The notes under the pieces are model-generated. The model was given only the letters and a program-made list of their open reading frames with translations, was not told the origin of the DNA and ran no database searches. A program made the translations under genes and the position numbers. Positions 22,300 through 31,900 of a stretch of 60,091 nt of DNA are shown in pieces. Where the stretch lies: the IMG/VR virus record IMGVR_UViG_3300046095_000129, positions 1 through 60,091 of that record. One strand, 5' to 3'. The stretch's first letter is position 1. Each line of letters begins with the position of its first letter. Source of the DNA: a virus.

Positions 22300-23880
22300 A
22301 TGGAAATCATAGAAAACAAAGCACTGTTACTACGAACTCGTGACCCCGGTAAATACGGCATCATCCCCAAGAGTCGAGTCGTTGAGCAGCACGAAGACGG
22401 GTCGGCCTCGGTAGCAGTTTACTGGGGGCTGGAAGAAGCAAAGGTGCTTAGAAACTTGGGCGTCAAAGATGTACCCTCGCCCATAACCAAGCGCTATCAC
22501 TGGCCCGGACGGTACATACCGATGGCGCACCAGATTGAGACAGCCGGGTTCCTGACCATGAACCGCAAGGCGTTTTGTTTTAGTGAGCCGGGTACGGGCA
22601 AGACCCTGAGTGCGCTGTGGGCCGCAGACTACTTGATGTCACAGGGCGTAGTGCGAAGGTGTCTGATACTGTGCCCCCTGTCCATCATGCACAGCGCGTG
22701 GTTGTCGGACATGACCAGCAGCATCATCCATCGTTCTGCCATAGTCGCCCACCATGCTCAAGCTAGTCGGCGCATTGAGATGGTGCAGCAGAACTACGAG
22801 TTTGTCATTACCAACTACGATGGGCTGAACCTGATTGCGGACGAAGTGCGTAACGATGGGCGGTTTGATTTGGTGATTGCGGATGAGGCCAACGCCTACA
22901 AGATGCCCACTACCAAAAGGTGGAAGTCGTTGCAGAAAGTTGTCACACCTGACACGTACCTGTGGATGATGACCGGCACACCCGCTGCACAGTCTCCCGT
23001 AGATGCGTACGGGCTTGCCAAGTTCGTTAACCCCAACGGTGTGCCGAAGTTCTACACAGCATGGCGGGATCAGGTGATGAACAAAATCACGATGTTCAAA
23101 TGGGCTCCCAAACCAAGTGCGCCTGAGTCTGTGTTTGCTGCCTTGCAGCCTGCGATACGCTTCACCAAAGCACAGTGCCTTGACCTGCCGCCTGTCATCA
23201 CAATGGTGCGCGAAGTGCCGCTGACCCCACAGCAAAACAAGTACTACGTGATGCTCAAGGAACAGATGCTGGTGCAAGCCGCAGGGGAGACTATCACGGC
23301 TGTGAACGCTGCTGCGGGTGTGAGCAAGCTGTTGCAGATCAGTTGCGGGGCTGCGTATACAGACACAAAGGAAGTGGTGGAGTTCGACTCATCCCCACGC
23401 CTTGCTGTGTTGGAGGAAATACTAGGAGAGACACAGCGCAAGGTCATCATCTTTGCCTTGTTTCGTAGCACCATCTCAGCGATACACGCACACCTGTTGA
23501 AGCGGCACATAGCAACCGAAATGATCCACGGCGATGTACCCCCCATCAAACGGGGAGACATCATCAGGCGCTTCCAAAACGAGCCTGAACCAAGGGTGTT
23601 GGTGATGCAGCCAGCAGCATCCGCACACGGCATCACACTGACCGCTGCCGACACGGTGGTGTTCTACGGCCCCCTGATGTCTGTGGAGCAGTACACCCAG
23701 TGCATTGCCAGAGCAGACCGCAAAGGGCAGGACTCAGACAAAGTTACGGTGGTGCACATTCAGGGATCGCCCATAGAAAGACGCATGTTTAAAGCCCTTG
23801 GAGAAAAAGTGAGCGACCACTCTCTACTAACCAAGCTGTTCGACATTGAAATTAAAACAGGAAAGGGGTTGCAAATGTAA
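22300..23880 (+). CDS. SNF2/DEAD-type helicase, 526 aa
   Basis: Superfamily 2 ATPase with Walker A SEPGTGKT (95-102), DEAN box (195-198), TGTP motif III (225-228) and motif VI QCIARADRKGQ (467-477), which is the SNF2 signature. Length and motif spacing are normal for phage SNF2-like helicases, which remodel DNA or protein-DNA complexes at replication forks. The ribosome site is GGAGAAGCA. It lies directly upstream of the coiled-coil and SSB-like genes. Confidence 0.88.
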   Translation: MEIIENKALLLRTRDPGKYGIIPKSRVVEQHEDGSASVAVYWGLEEAKVLRNLGVKDVPSPITKRYHWPGRYIPMAHQIETAGFLTMNRKAFCFSEPGTGKTLSALWAADYLMSQGVVRRCLILCPLSIMHSAWLSDMTSSIIHRSAIVAHHAQASRRIEMVQQNYEFVITNYDGLNLIADEVRNDGRFDLVIADEANAYKMPTTKRWKSLQKVVTPDTYLWMMTGTPAAQSPVDAYGLAKFVNPNGVPKFYTAWRDQVMNKITMFKWAPKPSAPESVFAALQPAIRFTKAQCLDLPPVITMVREVPLTPQQNKYYVMLKEQMLVQAAGETITAVNAAAGVSKLLQISCGAAYTDTKEVVEFDSSPRLAVLEEILGETQRKVIIFALFRSTISAIHAHLLKRHIATEMIHGDVPPIKRGDIIRRFQNEPEPRVLVMQPAASAHGITLTAADTVVFYGPLMSVEQYTQCIARADRKGQDSDKVTVVHIQGSPIERRMFKALGEKVSDHSLLTKLFDIEIKTGKGLQM

Positions 23881-23896
23881 AAAAAACTACTACACT
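23869..23896 (+). promoter_or_regulatory. Possible sigma-70 promoter
   Basis: TTGCAA (23869-23874), 16-bp spacer, TACACT (23891-23896), each 4/6 to consensus, overlapping the helicase stop. It would add expression of the two genes that follow, including the SSB-like gene. Weak evidence. Confidence 0.35.
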
Positions 23897-23930
23897 GTCC
23901 AACCCTTGACAAAACTACATGGAGAAGCAA

Positions 23931-24341
23931 ATGGAAACAGAAGTGATTGAGGTGCTGCCGCTTGATCGGCTTGCCAAAATCTACCGTAAGATGCGTTCCG
24001 CAATTGAGGCCTTGACGAAAGAGTATGACACTCAAGTCGAAGCCATCAAGGAGCAGCAGGAGGGCGTGAAGAACGCCATGAAAGATCAGATGAAGGCGCT
24101 GGGCGTCACATCTGTGAAAACAGCAGAGGGCACGGTCATACTCTCCGTGAAGACCCGTTACAACACGCAGGATTGGGACTCGTTCAAACGATTCATCATC
24201 GAGAACGAAGCCGTTGACTTGCTGGAGAAGCGGATCGCACAGAGCAACATGGCGCAATTCTTGACAGAAAACCCCGGACTCGTACCTCCGGGACTCAACT
24301 CATCGTCTGAGTATGACGTAAGCGTACGCAAACCAACTTAA
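23931..24341 (+). CDS. Hypothetical coiled-coil protein, 136 aa
   Basis: I chose ATG 23931 (GGAG at 6 nt) over ATG 23919. Residues 15-60 form a probable coiled coil; the rest is a small alpha/beta part with TAEGTVILSVKTRYNTQDWD (about 62-81). Placed between helicase and SSB-like genes, it may be a replication or recombination accessory factor. No family recognised. Confidence 0.6.
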   Translation: METEVIEVLPLDRLAKIYRKMRSAIEALTKEYDTQVEAIKEQQEGVKNAMKDQMKALGVTSVKTAEGTVILSVKTRYNTQDWDSFKRFIIENEAVDLLEKRIAQSNMAQFLTENPGLVPPGLNSSSEYDVSVRKPT

Positions 24342-24352
24342 CAGGAACCTCA

Positions 24353-25315
24353 ATGGAAATTATGCTTTTTAACTCTAAGACTGCCCCCGCTCACGTTCGC
24401 GCAGGGCAGCTTTCCGAAACTGCCAAAGCCCTGTCGGGTGGTGCAGGTAACAACATGAAGCGCATCAGCACAAAGGGCGGTGTGTTTCGTTTGATGGCTG
24501 GCGGCAAAGAGGTCGCCAACATTGAGGAGCGCCACCTTGACATCGTGATCGTACTAGCTGCCCCCAAGGTCAGCCGCATTTTCTATGCAGCAGCGTACGA
24601 CAGCGACAAGATTGCGCCCCCTGACTGTTCTTCCACAGATGGCGAAACGCCTGATGCGGGTGTGGCTAACAAGCAGTCCGACAGTTGCATGGGTTGCCCC
24701 CAGAACATCGCTGGCTCTGGCAACGGCAACAGCCGTGCGTGCCGCTACCAACAGCGTCTGGCTGTGGTGCTGGAGGATGCGCCCGATGGTGATGTGCTGC
24801 AACTCACGCTGCCAGCAACGTCTATCTTTGGTAAGGATGAAGGCGACAAGCGCCCCCTGCAAGCCTACGCACGGTTCTTGGCGAACCAGAACCCCCCAGT
24901 TAACCCCGAGGCGGTTGTGACCCGCATGCGCTTTGACACCAAGGCTGAAGCCCCCAAGCTGTTCTTCCAACCCATGCGCTGGCTGACAGACGCCGAGTAT
25001 GCTACCGTCATGCAGCAGGCCACCACGCCTGATGCCAAGCGTGCGATTACATCCACAGTGGCGGCGGTAGACGGTATTAAAGTTGAGCCGTTGGCTCTGG
25101 CAGGCAAGGCTCCTAGCAAGCCCCCCGTTGTTGCCGAAGAAGAGGATGAGGAGGTTGTGCCGCCACCGCCAAAAGCGAAGAGGGCCAAGCCTGCTCCAGC
25201 AGCAGTAGAGGAGGAAGCAGAACCCGAGGTGCGTAAACCCGCAACCAAGGTGACGGCTGTCCCGGCTAAAAAAGGAAGCCTGTCCTCTATTGTGGCTGAT
25301 TGGGATGACGAGTAA
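24353..25315 (+). CDS. Probable single-stranded DNA-binding protein, 320 aa
   Basis: The architecture recalls T4 gp32: a basic N-terminus, a core with a possible zinc site (Cys92, Cys112, Cys115, Cys130; SCMGCP then ACRYQQR), a long Pro/Lys/Glu linker (about 246-305) and an acidic C-terminal tip ending DWDDE. Acidic tips recruit polymerase and helicase in SSBs. Position in the replication block and an expected high level (AGGA site, possible promoter) agree. No direct homologue could be checked. Confidence 0.68.
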   Translation: MEIMLFNSKTAPAHVRAGQLSETAKALSGGAGNNMKRISTKGGVFRLMAGGKEVANIEERHLDIVIVLAAPKVSRIFYAAAYDSDKIAPPDCSSTDGETPDAGVANKQSDSCMGCPQNIAGSGNGNSRACRYQQRLAVVLEDAPDGDVLQLTLPATSIFGKDEGDKRPLQAYARFLANQNPPVNPEAVVTRMRFDTKAEAPKLFFQPMRWLTDAEYATVMQQATTPDAKRAITSTVAAVDGIKVEPLALAGKAPSKPPVVAEEEDEEVVPPPPKAKRAKPAPAAVEEEAEPEVRKPATKVTAVPAKKGSLSSIVADWDDE

Positions 25316-25323
25316 TATGTTGC

Positions 25324-25424
25324 TGGGGTACAAGCAGCGGTCGCATTACGTGGGTCGGGGTTCGTAGATTCCTCGTTAATTGATACATGCATATCCACGA
25401 CTGCGTTTCCTGACTTGTACCCCA
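25324..25424. repeat. Long-range inverted repeat, candidate structured RNA
   Basis: TGGGGTACAAG (25324-25334) is exactly complementary to 25414-25424. Between the arms, CGTGG (25349-25353) can pair with CCACG (25395-25399) and CGGGG with CCTCG around a TTCGTAGATT loop. All nest, giving a plausible folded RNA of about 101 nt in the only sizeable gap of the replication block (25316-25436). It is not a tRNA: no anticodon arm or standard T-loop. Confidence 0.45.
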
Positions 25425-25436
25425 CACTTAATACCT

Positions 25437-25715
25437 ATGGCCTACTCACAAAAAATTATCGGACTTGTGGCGTCCACCCCTAAAACACTGGGCAACCAGC
25501 TAGGGCGGTGGGCAGTCCATCTCGATTTTCCCGTAACCAAGATAGCCCGTTCACTGGGTGTTACCCGTCAAACAGTTTATAACTGGTTCACAGGTACTGA
25601 AGTGTTCGTTGGCTATCGTGGGCGCGTGGAACTGCTTTTAAAAATTATGCAAGCATCATCCACAGCAGATGAAGCATGGAGAAAAATATGCAAGGAATAC
25701 AACCTCAAACCCTGA
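25437..25715 (+). CDS. Helix-turn-helix DNA-binding protein, 92 aa
   Basis: Residues 32-53 (PVTKIARSLGVTRQTVYNWF) form a clear helix-turn-helix of the Cro/CI or terminase-small type. The protein is basic. It starts at ATG 25437 without a clear ribosome site, just behind a structured element. It may regulate the early/late switch or recruit the primase-helicase to an origin. Which of these is unknown. Confidence 0.72.
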   Translation: MAYSQKIIGLVASTPKTLGNQLGRWAVHLDFPVTKIARSLGVTRQTVYNWFTGTEVFVGYRGRVELLLKIMQASSTADEAWRKICKEYNLKP

Positions 25716-25858
25716 CCGATGCAGAACTGGCAAAGTATGCCTACCTGCAAGGAGCGAAGGGATTAAGCCCAGAATGGGTAACAGAACTCATCACACGCTT
25801 TGAATCGTTGCTGATGGACTACGAGGGATTAGAAGCCAAGCTAAAAGCCAAACTGTAA
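25688..25858 (+). CDS. Small hypothetical protein, 56 aa
   Basis: Start at ATG 25688 (GGAG at 6 nt) inside the end of the HTH gene (28-nt overlap). Helical and acidic, beginning MQGIQPQTLTDAELAKYAYL. No motif. Probably co-translated with the HTH protein. Confidence 0.57.
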   Translation: MQGIQPQTLTDAELAKYAYLQGAKGLSPEWVTELITRFESLLMDYEGLEAKLKAKL

Positions 25859-25870
25859 ACAAGGACAGAC

Positions 25871-28804
25871 ATGACCCCGCTTGAATTCCTAGCGGTTGTT
25901 TTACCGTCCCCACAATACGGCTTGTATTGCGCGGCAGAACTCAGCACAAATAAAAGAGAGCACACCTTTGTTCAAAACTTGGAGGACATGTACCCCACCG
26001 TAACCAACTGGGTGGGGGACAACAAAAACGTCTACTTTGCGTTAGCATCTTATGACCCTGCGGTTGCAAAAATCAAAGGGAACAAAGACAGACGCACTGC
26101 CGATAACGCACGCTGGATAAAAGCGTTCTTTATCGACATGGATAATTACACATCCAAGAAGGCGGCGGCTACGGCACTTGATGGGTTCCTGACCAAGACA
26201 GGTCTGGGAGCACTGGGTGTGCCGTGGATTATCGACTCTGGCGGTGGGCTGCACTGTTACTGGCCCTTGAAGGATGCCGTTGACATAACAACGTGGAAGC
26301 CAATCGCAGAGAACCTGAAGCGCCTCTGCAAGCAGGAGCAACTCACCATCGACATGACGGTGACTGCCGATGCCGCACGGGTGCTACGCATCCCTGACAC
26401 CACCAACTTCAAACCGAAGTACACAACGCCGCGCCCCGTGCGCTTGGTGGTAGAAGGTGATGTGTTTACCCTTGCTCAGTTTGCCAGTGTGATCCGGGGG
26501 CAGCTATTGGGATCGGTTTATGAGACCAAACCCACTAGCACGCTGGGGCTGGCGGGGGTGCGCCCTACGGCATCAGTGACGCCAACCAGTATCAAACTGT
26601 TTGAGAACAGCGCAACACGGTTCAAAACAATCTGGCTGGCTACACAGAACGGCAGGGGCTGCGGACAGTTGGCGCACTACGCACTGCATGCTTCAGAGGA
26701 CGGCATGGAACCGTTGTGGCGGGGCATGTTGTCGCTCACCCAGAAGTGCGTGGACGGGGACAAAGCCTCGACATGGTTGAGCAACATGCACCCCTACGAC
26801 CATGACCGCATGCACGAGAAACTGCGGCAGATCAAAGGCCCGTACCCATGCGTCAAGTTCGACTCTGAGAACCCCGGTGTCTGTCCCCAGTGTGAGCATT
26901 GGGGGCGGCTTACCAATCCACTGGCACTGGGGCGTGAGGTGATGACGGACAACACCGAGCGTGAGATTGAGATTAAAACGGTAGCCGCCAGCACCGTTGT
27001 GGAAGATGCGCCGATTAAAGTAACCCGCCCCAAACCGCCTCGTGGCTACAGCTACGGCGCTCGTGGTGGTGTTTTTTGTGAACGTATTGTGGAGGACGCC
27101 GATGGCGTTAAGTCAAAGAAGCAAATAATGATATTGCCGTACGACATGTTCGTGGTAGACATACTCAACCACAACGCTGAACATACGGTGCACTTAATGG
27201 CGCTTCGTCCCGAAGCGGCTACCGATATAACCATGCCTATGAAGGCGATTGTAAGTAAGGATGAAACTGTGAAAGCACTAGCTCAACAAAACATAATCTC
27301 CTCGTTTGGAGCAAACAACGACAAGAACCTTGCGGATTACGTTCGTGCCTGCGTAGAACAATCCAGCACCACCAAGGTAGCGGTCAAAGTACCCGACAGC
27401 TACGGATGGCAACCAGACAACTCATATGTGTTTGCTGGCCGTATTTTTACCAAGGATGCTGCGCCCATCTGTGTGCCCATGCCGGGGCTGGAGAATCTGA
27501 CGGTCAACACCGAACCCAAAGGCACACTGGACAACTGGCGCAAGTTCATACAGATGCTCATCAACCGCAGGATGTACTCGCACCTCGCCATCATGCTGGC
27601 AGGAGCCAGCGCCCCCTTCATGCGCTTCACAGGCATCTACGGGCTGACGTACCACTGCGCGTCCACAGACTCAGGCACGGGCAAGTCACTGGCGCTAGAA
27701 GCAGCAGCATCCATCTGGGGCCACCCCACCCACTACCGCACAGGCAAGGGCACTTCTCCGGTTGCCATGCAGCAGCGTCTGGGTCTGCTCAACAGCCTGC
27801 CTCTCATCACGGATGAGATCACCAGCAAGAACCGGGCAGACTTCGAATGGTTCCCGGCGTTTCTGTTGGATATGACTGAGGGGCGCGGCAAGGAGCGTAT
27901 GGAGTCCGGGGCCAACAAGGAGCGCTTGAACCTGTCCACATGGATGACAACCTGCTTGATGTCATCCAACACCAACGCCGTGGACTACCTGACAGGTGGA
28001 CGCAAGCATGCCTCTGAGGGAGAACTGCGGCGGCTGTTGGAGTTCGTGCAGAACGAGAAACTGAAATGGGAACCGCATGAGATTGAGGTCATCAAGTCTC
28101 TGCAAGAGAACTACGGCGTGGCTGGCTATGTGCTGTCCGACTACTTGGCTAAAAACTTTGACGCCTTCCCAGAACTGGTGTCTGGCAGCGTCAGACGCAT
28201 GTATGTGGAATTCAAAGCCACCAATGATGAGCGCTTCTGGATGGCAGGTGTCGGCGCGCTAGTGACCGCTGGGCTTGTCATGGGCAGCAAGCACGCTAAC
28301 ATCATCGACTTGCCTATGGCGCACATCATCGCCCACCTCAAGACCGTTGTAGAGGGCATGAGGGCAAACATGAAGCACAGTGCAAAGAACGCAGAGGATG
28401 TGCTGAACGCCTACACCCGTGAGTCATACGGCAACTTCATCGTGATCCACGAGGTGGTCGGGGGCTACATGGCAACGCTTGGATTGGAGGACGACCAGAA
28501 GATCAACTGGCGCGAACTCACCCGATCTAACGTAGCAGGACGCATCGAACACGGCGTCACTGAGGGGTACATCGACTACTTCATTGAAGAGCAACTGCTC
28601 AAAGCGTACTGCTCATCCATGAGCTTCGGGTACGCCGAATTCAAACGCCAGTTGTCGGGCATGTGCCGGGTGGAGTTTATAAAGAAGGACATGATGGCGC
28701 GTACCAAGGGGCCACAGATGCGGGTTAACGTGATGAAGATTAGCCGCCGAATAGGGGAGGTCGATGATGCCATTGGTGATTCGCTACCCGTGGCGACTGA
28801 TTGA
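25871..28804 (+). CDS. Primase-helicase, 977 aa
   Basis: The N-terminal part resembles archaeo-eukaryotic-type (RepB-like) primases: FFIDMDNY (about 86-93) for metal binding and DSGGGLHCYWPL (122-133, His128), then a conserved ARVLRIPDTTNFK segment. A Cys cluster near residues 326-341 (C...CPQC) may bind zinc. The C-terminal half has a P-loop STDSGTGKS (Lys605) as in DUF927-type helicases. It would open the fork and lay primers for the family A polymerase. AAGGACAG precedes the ATG. The size is normal for such fusions. Confidence 0.78.
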   Translation: MTPLEFLAVVLPSPQYGLYCAAELSTNKREHTFVQNLEDMYPTVTNWVGDNKNVYFALASYDPAVAKIKGNKDRRTADNARWIKAFFIDMDNYTSKKAAATALDGFLTKTGLGALGVPWIIDSGGGLHCYWPLKDAVDITTWKPIAENLKRLCKQEQLTIDMTVTADAARVLRIPDTTNFKPKYTTPRPVRLVVEGDVFTLAQFASVIRGQLLGSVYETKPTSTLGLAGVRPTASVTPTSIKLFENSATRFKTIWLATQNGRGCGQLAHYALHASEDGMEPLWRGMLSLTQKCVDGDKASTWLSNMHPYDHDRMHEKLRQIKGPYPCVKFDSENPGVCPQCEHWGRLTNPLALGREVMTDNTEREIEIKTVAASTVVEDAPIKVTRPKPPRGYSYGARGGVFCERIVEDADGVKSKKQIMILPYDMFVVDILNHNAEHTVHLMALRPEAATDITMPMKAIVSKDETVKALAQQNIISSFGANNDKNLADYVRACVEQSSTTKVAVKVPDSYGWQPDNSYVFAGRIFTKDAAPICVPMPGLENLTVNTEPKGTLDNWRKFIQMLINRRMYSHLAIMLAGASAPFMRFTGIYGLTYHCASTDSGTGKSLALEAAASIWGHPTHYRTGKGTSPVAMQQRLGLLNSLPLITDEITSKNRADFEWFPAFLLDMTEGRGKERMESGANKERLNLSTWMTTCLMSSNTNAVDYLTGGRKHASEGELRRLLEFVQNEKLKWEPHEIEVIKSLQENYGVAGYVLSDYLAKNFDAFPELVSGSVRRMYVEFKATNDERFWMAGVGALVTAGLVMGSKHANIIDLPMAHIIAHLKTVVEGMRANMKHSAKNAEDVLNAYTRESYGNFIVIHEVVGGYMATLGLEDDQKINWRELTRSNVAGRIEHGVTEGYIDYFIEEQLLKAYCSSMSFGYAEFKRQLSGMCRVEFIKKDMMARTKGPQMRVNVMKISRRIGEVDDAIGDSLPVATD

Positions 28805-28994
28805 ACGGGGGCAGGGGTTTTTCATCCCCTGCCTTGATATTGAGGCGGTAAGGGAGGAGGGGCTAAAGAAAGCGCTCTCCCTCCGCATGCTGGATGCCCG
28901 TGGTGTTACAGGCATCCGCAAGGGGTTTACGGGCGTGTGGTTCTATCGGTTAGCCGTTCGAAACTCACCGCAATCCGGTTCTGTTCCACCTTGA
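28767..28994 (+). CDS. Hypothetical protein at convergence point, 75 aa
   Basis: Very strong ribosome site GGGGAGG, 6 nt from ATG 28767 (another ATG at 28764). The product is compact, with GQGFFIPCLD (about 15-24) and GVWFYR (about 57-62), a pattern I have met in small phage proteins of unknown role. Its last 68 nt overlap the 3' end of the minus-strand polyvalent-protein gene. A GGCAGGGG hairpin (28810-28833) lies inside it. Confidence 0.62.
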   Translation: MPLVIRYPWRLIERGQGFFIPCLDIEAVREEGLKKALSLRMLDARGVTGIRKGFTGVWFYRLAVRNSPQSGSVPP

Positions 28995-31900
28995 TCCTGT
29001 CCAGCATGGTGTCCTTCTGCGCCGTGGTCATCGTGGGGTGCGCCCGTATCTTGCGTTCCACCGCATACAACTCGCCCAAGCGTTTGAATGTTTGCCCGGA
29101 CGTAGCGGCAGCAGCTAGTTCATTGGCGTAGCGTTGTGCAAACGCTGCGGCTTCCGCACGTTGCCCACGTTCCACCATGTTCACATAGGTCTGTCGTGCT
29201 TGTTGGATTCGTTCCATGTGGTCATAGGCCGCATCAAGATCACCACGCCCTTCAGCCGACTGAAAAAACCCTCCAATAAAGGGCTGTTTGTTCAACGGCA
29301 CAGAGGCTTTCTCTCCTGTGCCACTGGCCCCTAACAGCGGATCAAAAACTTGCAGCAGCGCCACACCCAAGCCGCCTGTGTACCCACGCACAAGGTGCGT
29401 CAGCATGATGGGCGACACGCCTGCCATCCCGGTTAGCGACCCGGCTATGCGTAGCGCTTCGGGTGTCGTGTCTTTGAACCGATACTCGGCCTGTATCTTT
29501 TTCTCTCGTTCAGACTCAATTGGGCCAACGGTAGTGCTTCCGTAAAACGCCTCCAGCACAGGCTTGGCGGCTGCTGGGACTACGCCCGGAACCGATTGCG
29601 CCAACACACCACCCATACCTTTAAGAGCATCGCGTGCTTTTGTATCCCGGAAAACAAGGTCAATTATCATTTGCGGCAGTGCAACAAAGATCGCCCCAAC
29701 CTCGTATGGAATAGGTACTTTGAGCGGTTCTTTAAGCCCCGGTAATGGCATGAACAGGTTGCTGTAGCGCTCCTGCGGAGTTGCTTTCTTGTACGCCTTG
29801 TCGTCCTGCATCATGGCAGCGTACGCCATAACACCAACAGTCAACATCGCCCCCCGTGCGTACAGCTTGCGCTTCAAGTCTAGTTGTTCAGAGAACGGCA
29901 GCTTGCCCTCCCGCGCCCGGTTCAACAAATCCAAGCCCTGCACTTGGGAATTAAAAAACGGAATCATCGTACTCAACATATGCATGCTGGGCGACAAGCC
30001 GTGCCGACCGAAGTTCTGAGATTCGGCTGCGCGAAGCTGCGCCCTAAACTCAGACATCCCTTTTTTCAACCCGTCTTGATAAACAGTGGCGCGGGTAGCA
30101 GCGTCTGTCTGCAAGGCAAACGTATCCAGCGCCCCCATTGTTTTTTTCCACCAGTTCTTGCCGGTGGCAATGCTCTCAATGAACTGCTGCATGTCCCGCT
30201 CATTGCCGCTGAACACGTTGCTGCTAACCACCAACCCACCACTGAGCGCATCCTCGGCAGTGCTCGTGCCCATCCGCATTTTGCCAAGCTCTTTCAAGGC
30301 ATTGAGTATGGGAACGCCATCTACGCCAGACAGTATGGCGGCGTTTATAGGGTCGCGGACAAGCTGGCGAAACGGATACACAGGAGCGCGGGTGACAAAC
30401 TTACGCACCAAATCTGCCGGGTAACCCAACGCACGCACAAGGATGGGGATGGTGGTTTTGATCCCCGACATCCCCGCAACAATTAGTTCCGCAGGTATGC
30501 CAAAGGTGTCTGAGTCAATCGTTGCAAAATGCGGCTTACCCTTTTGGCGGTAGCGCACCGTATCTTTAGAATCAATCCCCTGCCCTACACCCATTTTGGA
30601 AACAAACCCCGCCTTGAACAGCGCGTTGCTTGACTCTAACGCCTCTTTGTTTTGCATTGACAAGCGTATGAGCATGTACGTGTTCTGCACCGCGCTTGTA
30701 AAAATAGGCAGGATCGTTTGCTCAGACCCCAGCATGCGGACGAGTTCCTTGTCGTTTGAGATGTCCCCTATGCGGATGGCAGTTTCAGAATCCGAGTACA
30801 GCTTGACAACCCCGTCCTCAATCCGATAGAACGGCACAAACGGCGTCTTCTTCAGTCGGGCAACTTCTTCTGCACTGAGTAAGTCGTGCTGTTCTGCAAA
30901 ATCTAACAGGCCGCCGTTGAACTGTTTGTACTCCAGCAGGGCGGCATCCATGTACTTCTTGGCCGTGGGGTTTGTTTGTAGAGATGCAACGGCGTTTTCA
31001 TATTCAACCTTGGCCTCCGCAGCCTTCTTGCCAGCCAACCGCTCCCACCCATTGGGCACAGCGTCAGCACGTTGCCCCGCAGCAATCCGGGTAAGCATCA
31101 TCTCCCCGTCTTTAACCCCCGACTGCTCAACAAGCTCTGCCACACGCACCATATGAGCGCCAGCCTTGCGTGCATAACCGTACTCGCCTGATTTCATCAC
31201 TATGCTGATGGGCCCGTACGACAGGAACTGACCCACGGCTTGCGAAACTTTGTCCGTCATCCGCATGAAATAACTGGCTTGGAACAGTTCGTTGTTGGTC
31301 ATCTTGCCTGCTTTTTCAGCCGCAGCAAACGCTTCTTCCCTAGCCGCTTTTGAGTCTATGTATTGCATCCGTCCAGCCAACCCCAAGAAGTTACCCCGGA
31401 AAGTTGTCAGCGCATCAGGGCTGCTGCCAATAAACACCGACTGTGTTTTTGCAAAACTTGGCGTTGCTGCACTGTCCACTTGCTGGCTAGACGGCATGAA
31501 GATGTTGTCGATGGCAAGAATAGACGCATCCAGCATGTTGTCCACAGTCTTGGGGTCGATGCCAATGGCACGCAAGATAACACTCTTGAACGCCTGTAGC
31601 ATGTCCGACAGACGCCATGACCGCGCCTTCAACTGTTCTTGCAGCCGTTGGTTTGACATGACTTCGGCCACGAACTCTTTTAACGTCTTTTTGGCATTGA
31701 CGCTGGTAACACCGGGGTCTTTCTTAATCATCGCGTGGATAGCCATAAGCTCTCTTATGGCGGCACGTTGGGTGTCCGTAAGCTGGCTTGGGTCTTTGTC
31801 ATACATGTCGATCACACGGTCAGCGCCAGCGTGTGTGCCCTCATGCAGCAGCGCCTCCTGATTCAGCCCCCCGTTGCGGCTTAAGTACACCGCCTTCTTG

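Noticed and set aside
23906-23911. Consensus TTGACA box upstream of the coiled-coil gene
   Set aside because: No -10 box is present at 16-18 bp; only ribosome-site and coding sequence follow.
25324-25424. tRNA-like segment (GGTTCGTAGATTC)
   Set aside because: The loop is 10 nt, and no anticodon arm or 7-bp acceptor stem with CCA position can be drawn.
28810-28833. GGCAGGGG/CCCCTGCC hairpin as terminator at the convergence point
   Set aside because: The T tract is in the loop, not after the stem, and the hairpin lies inside a coding frame.
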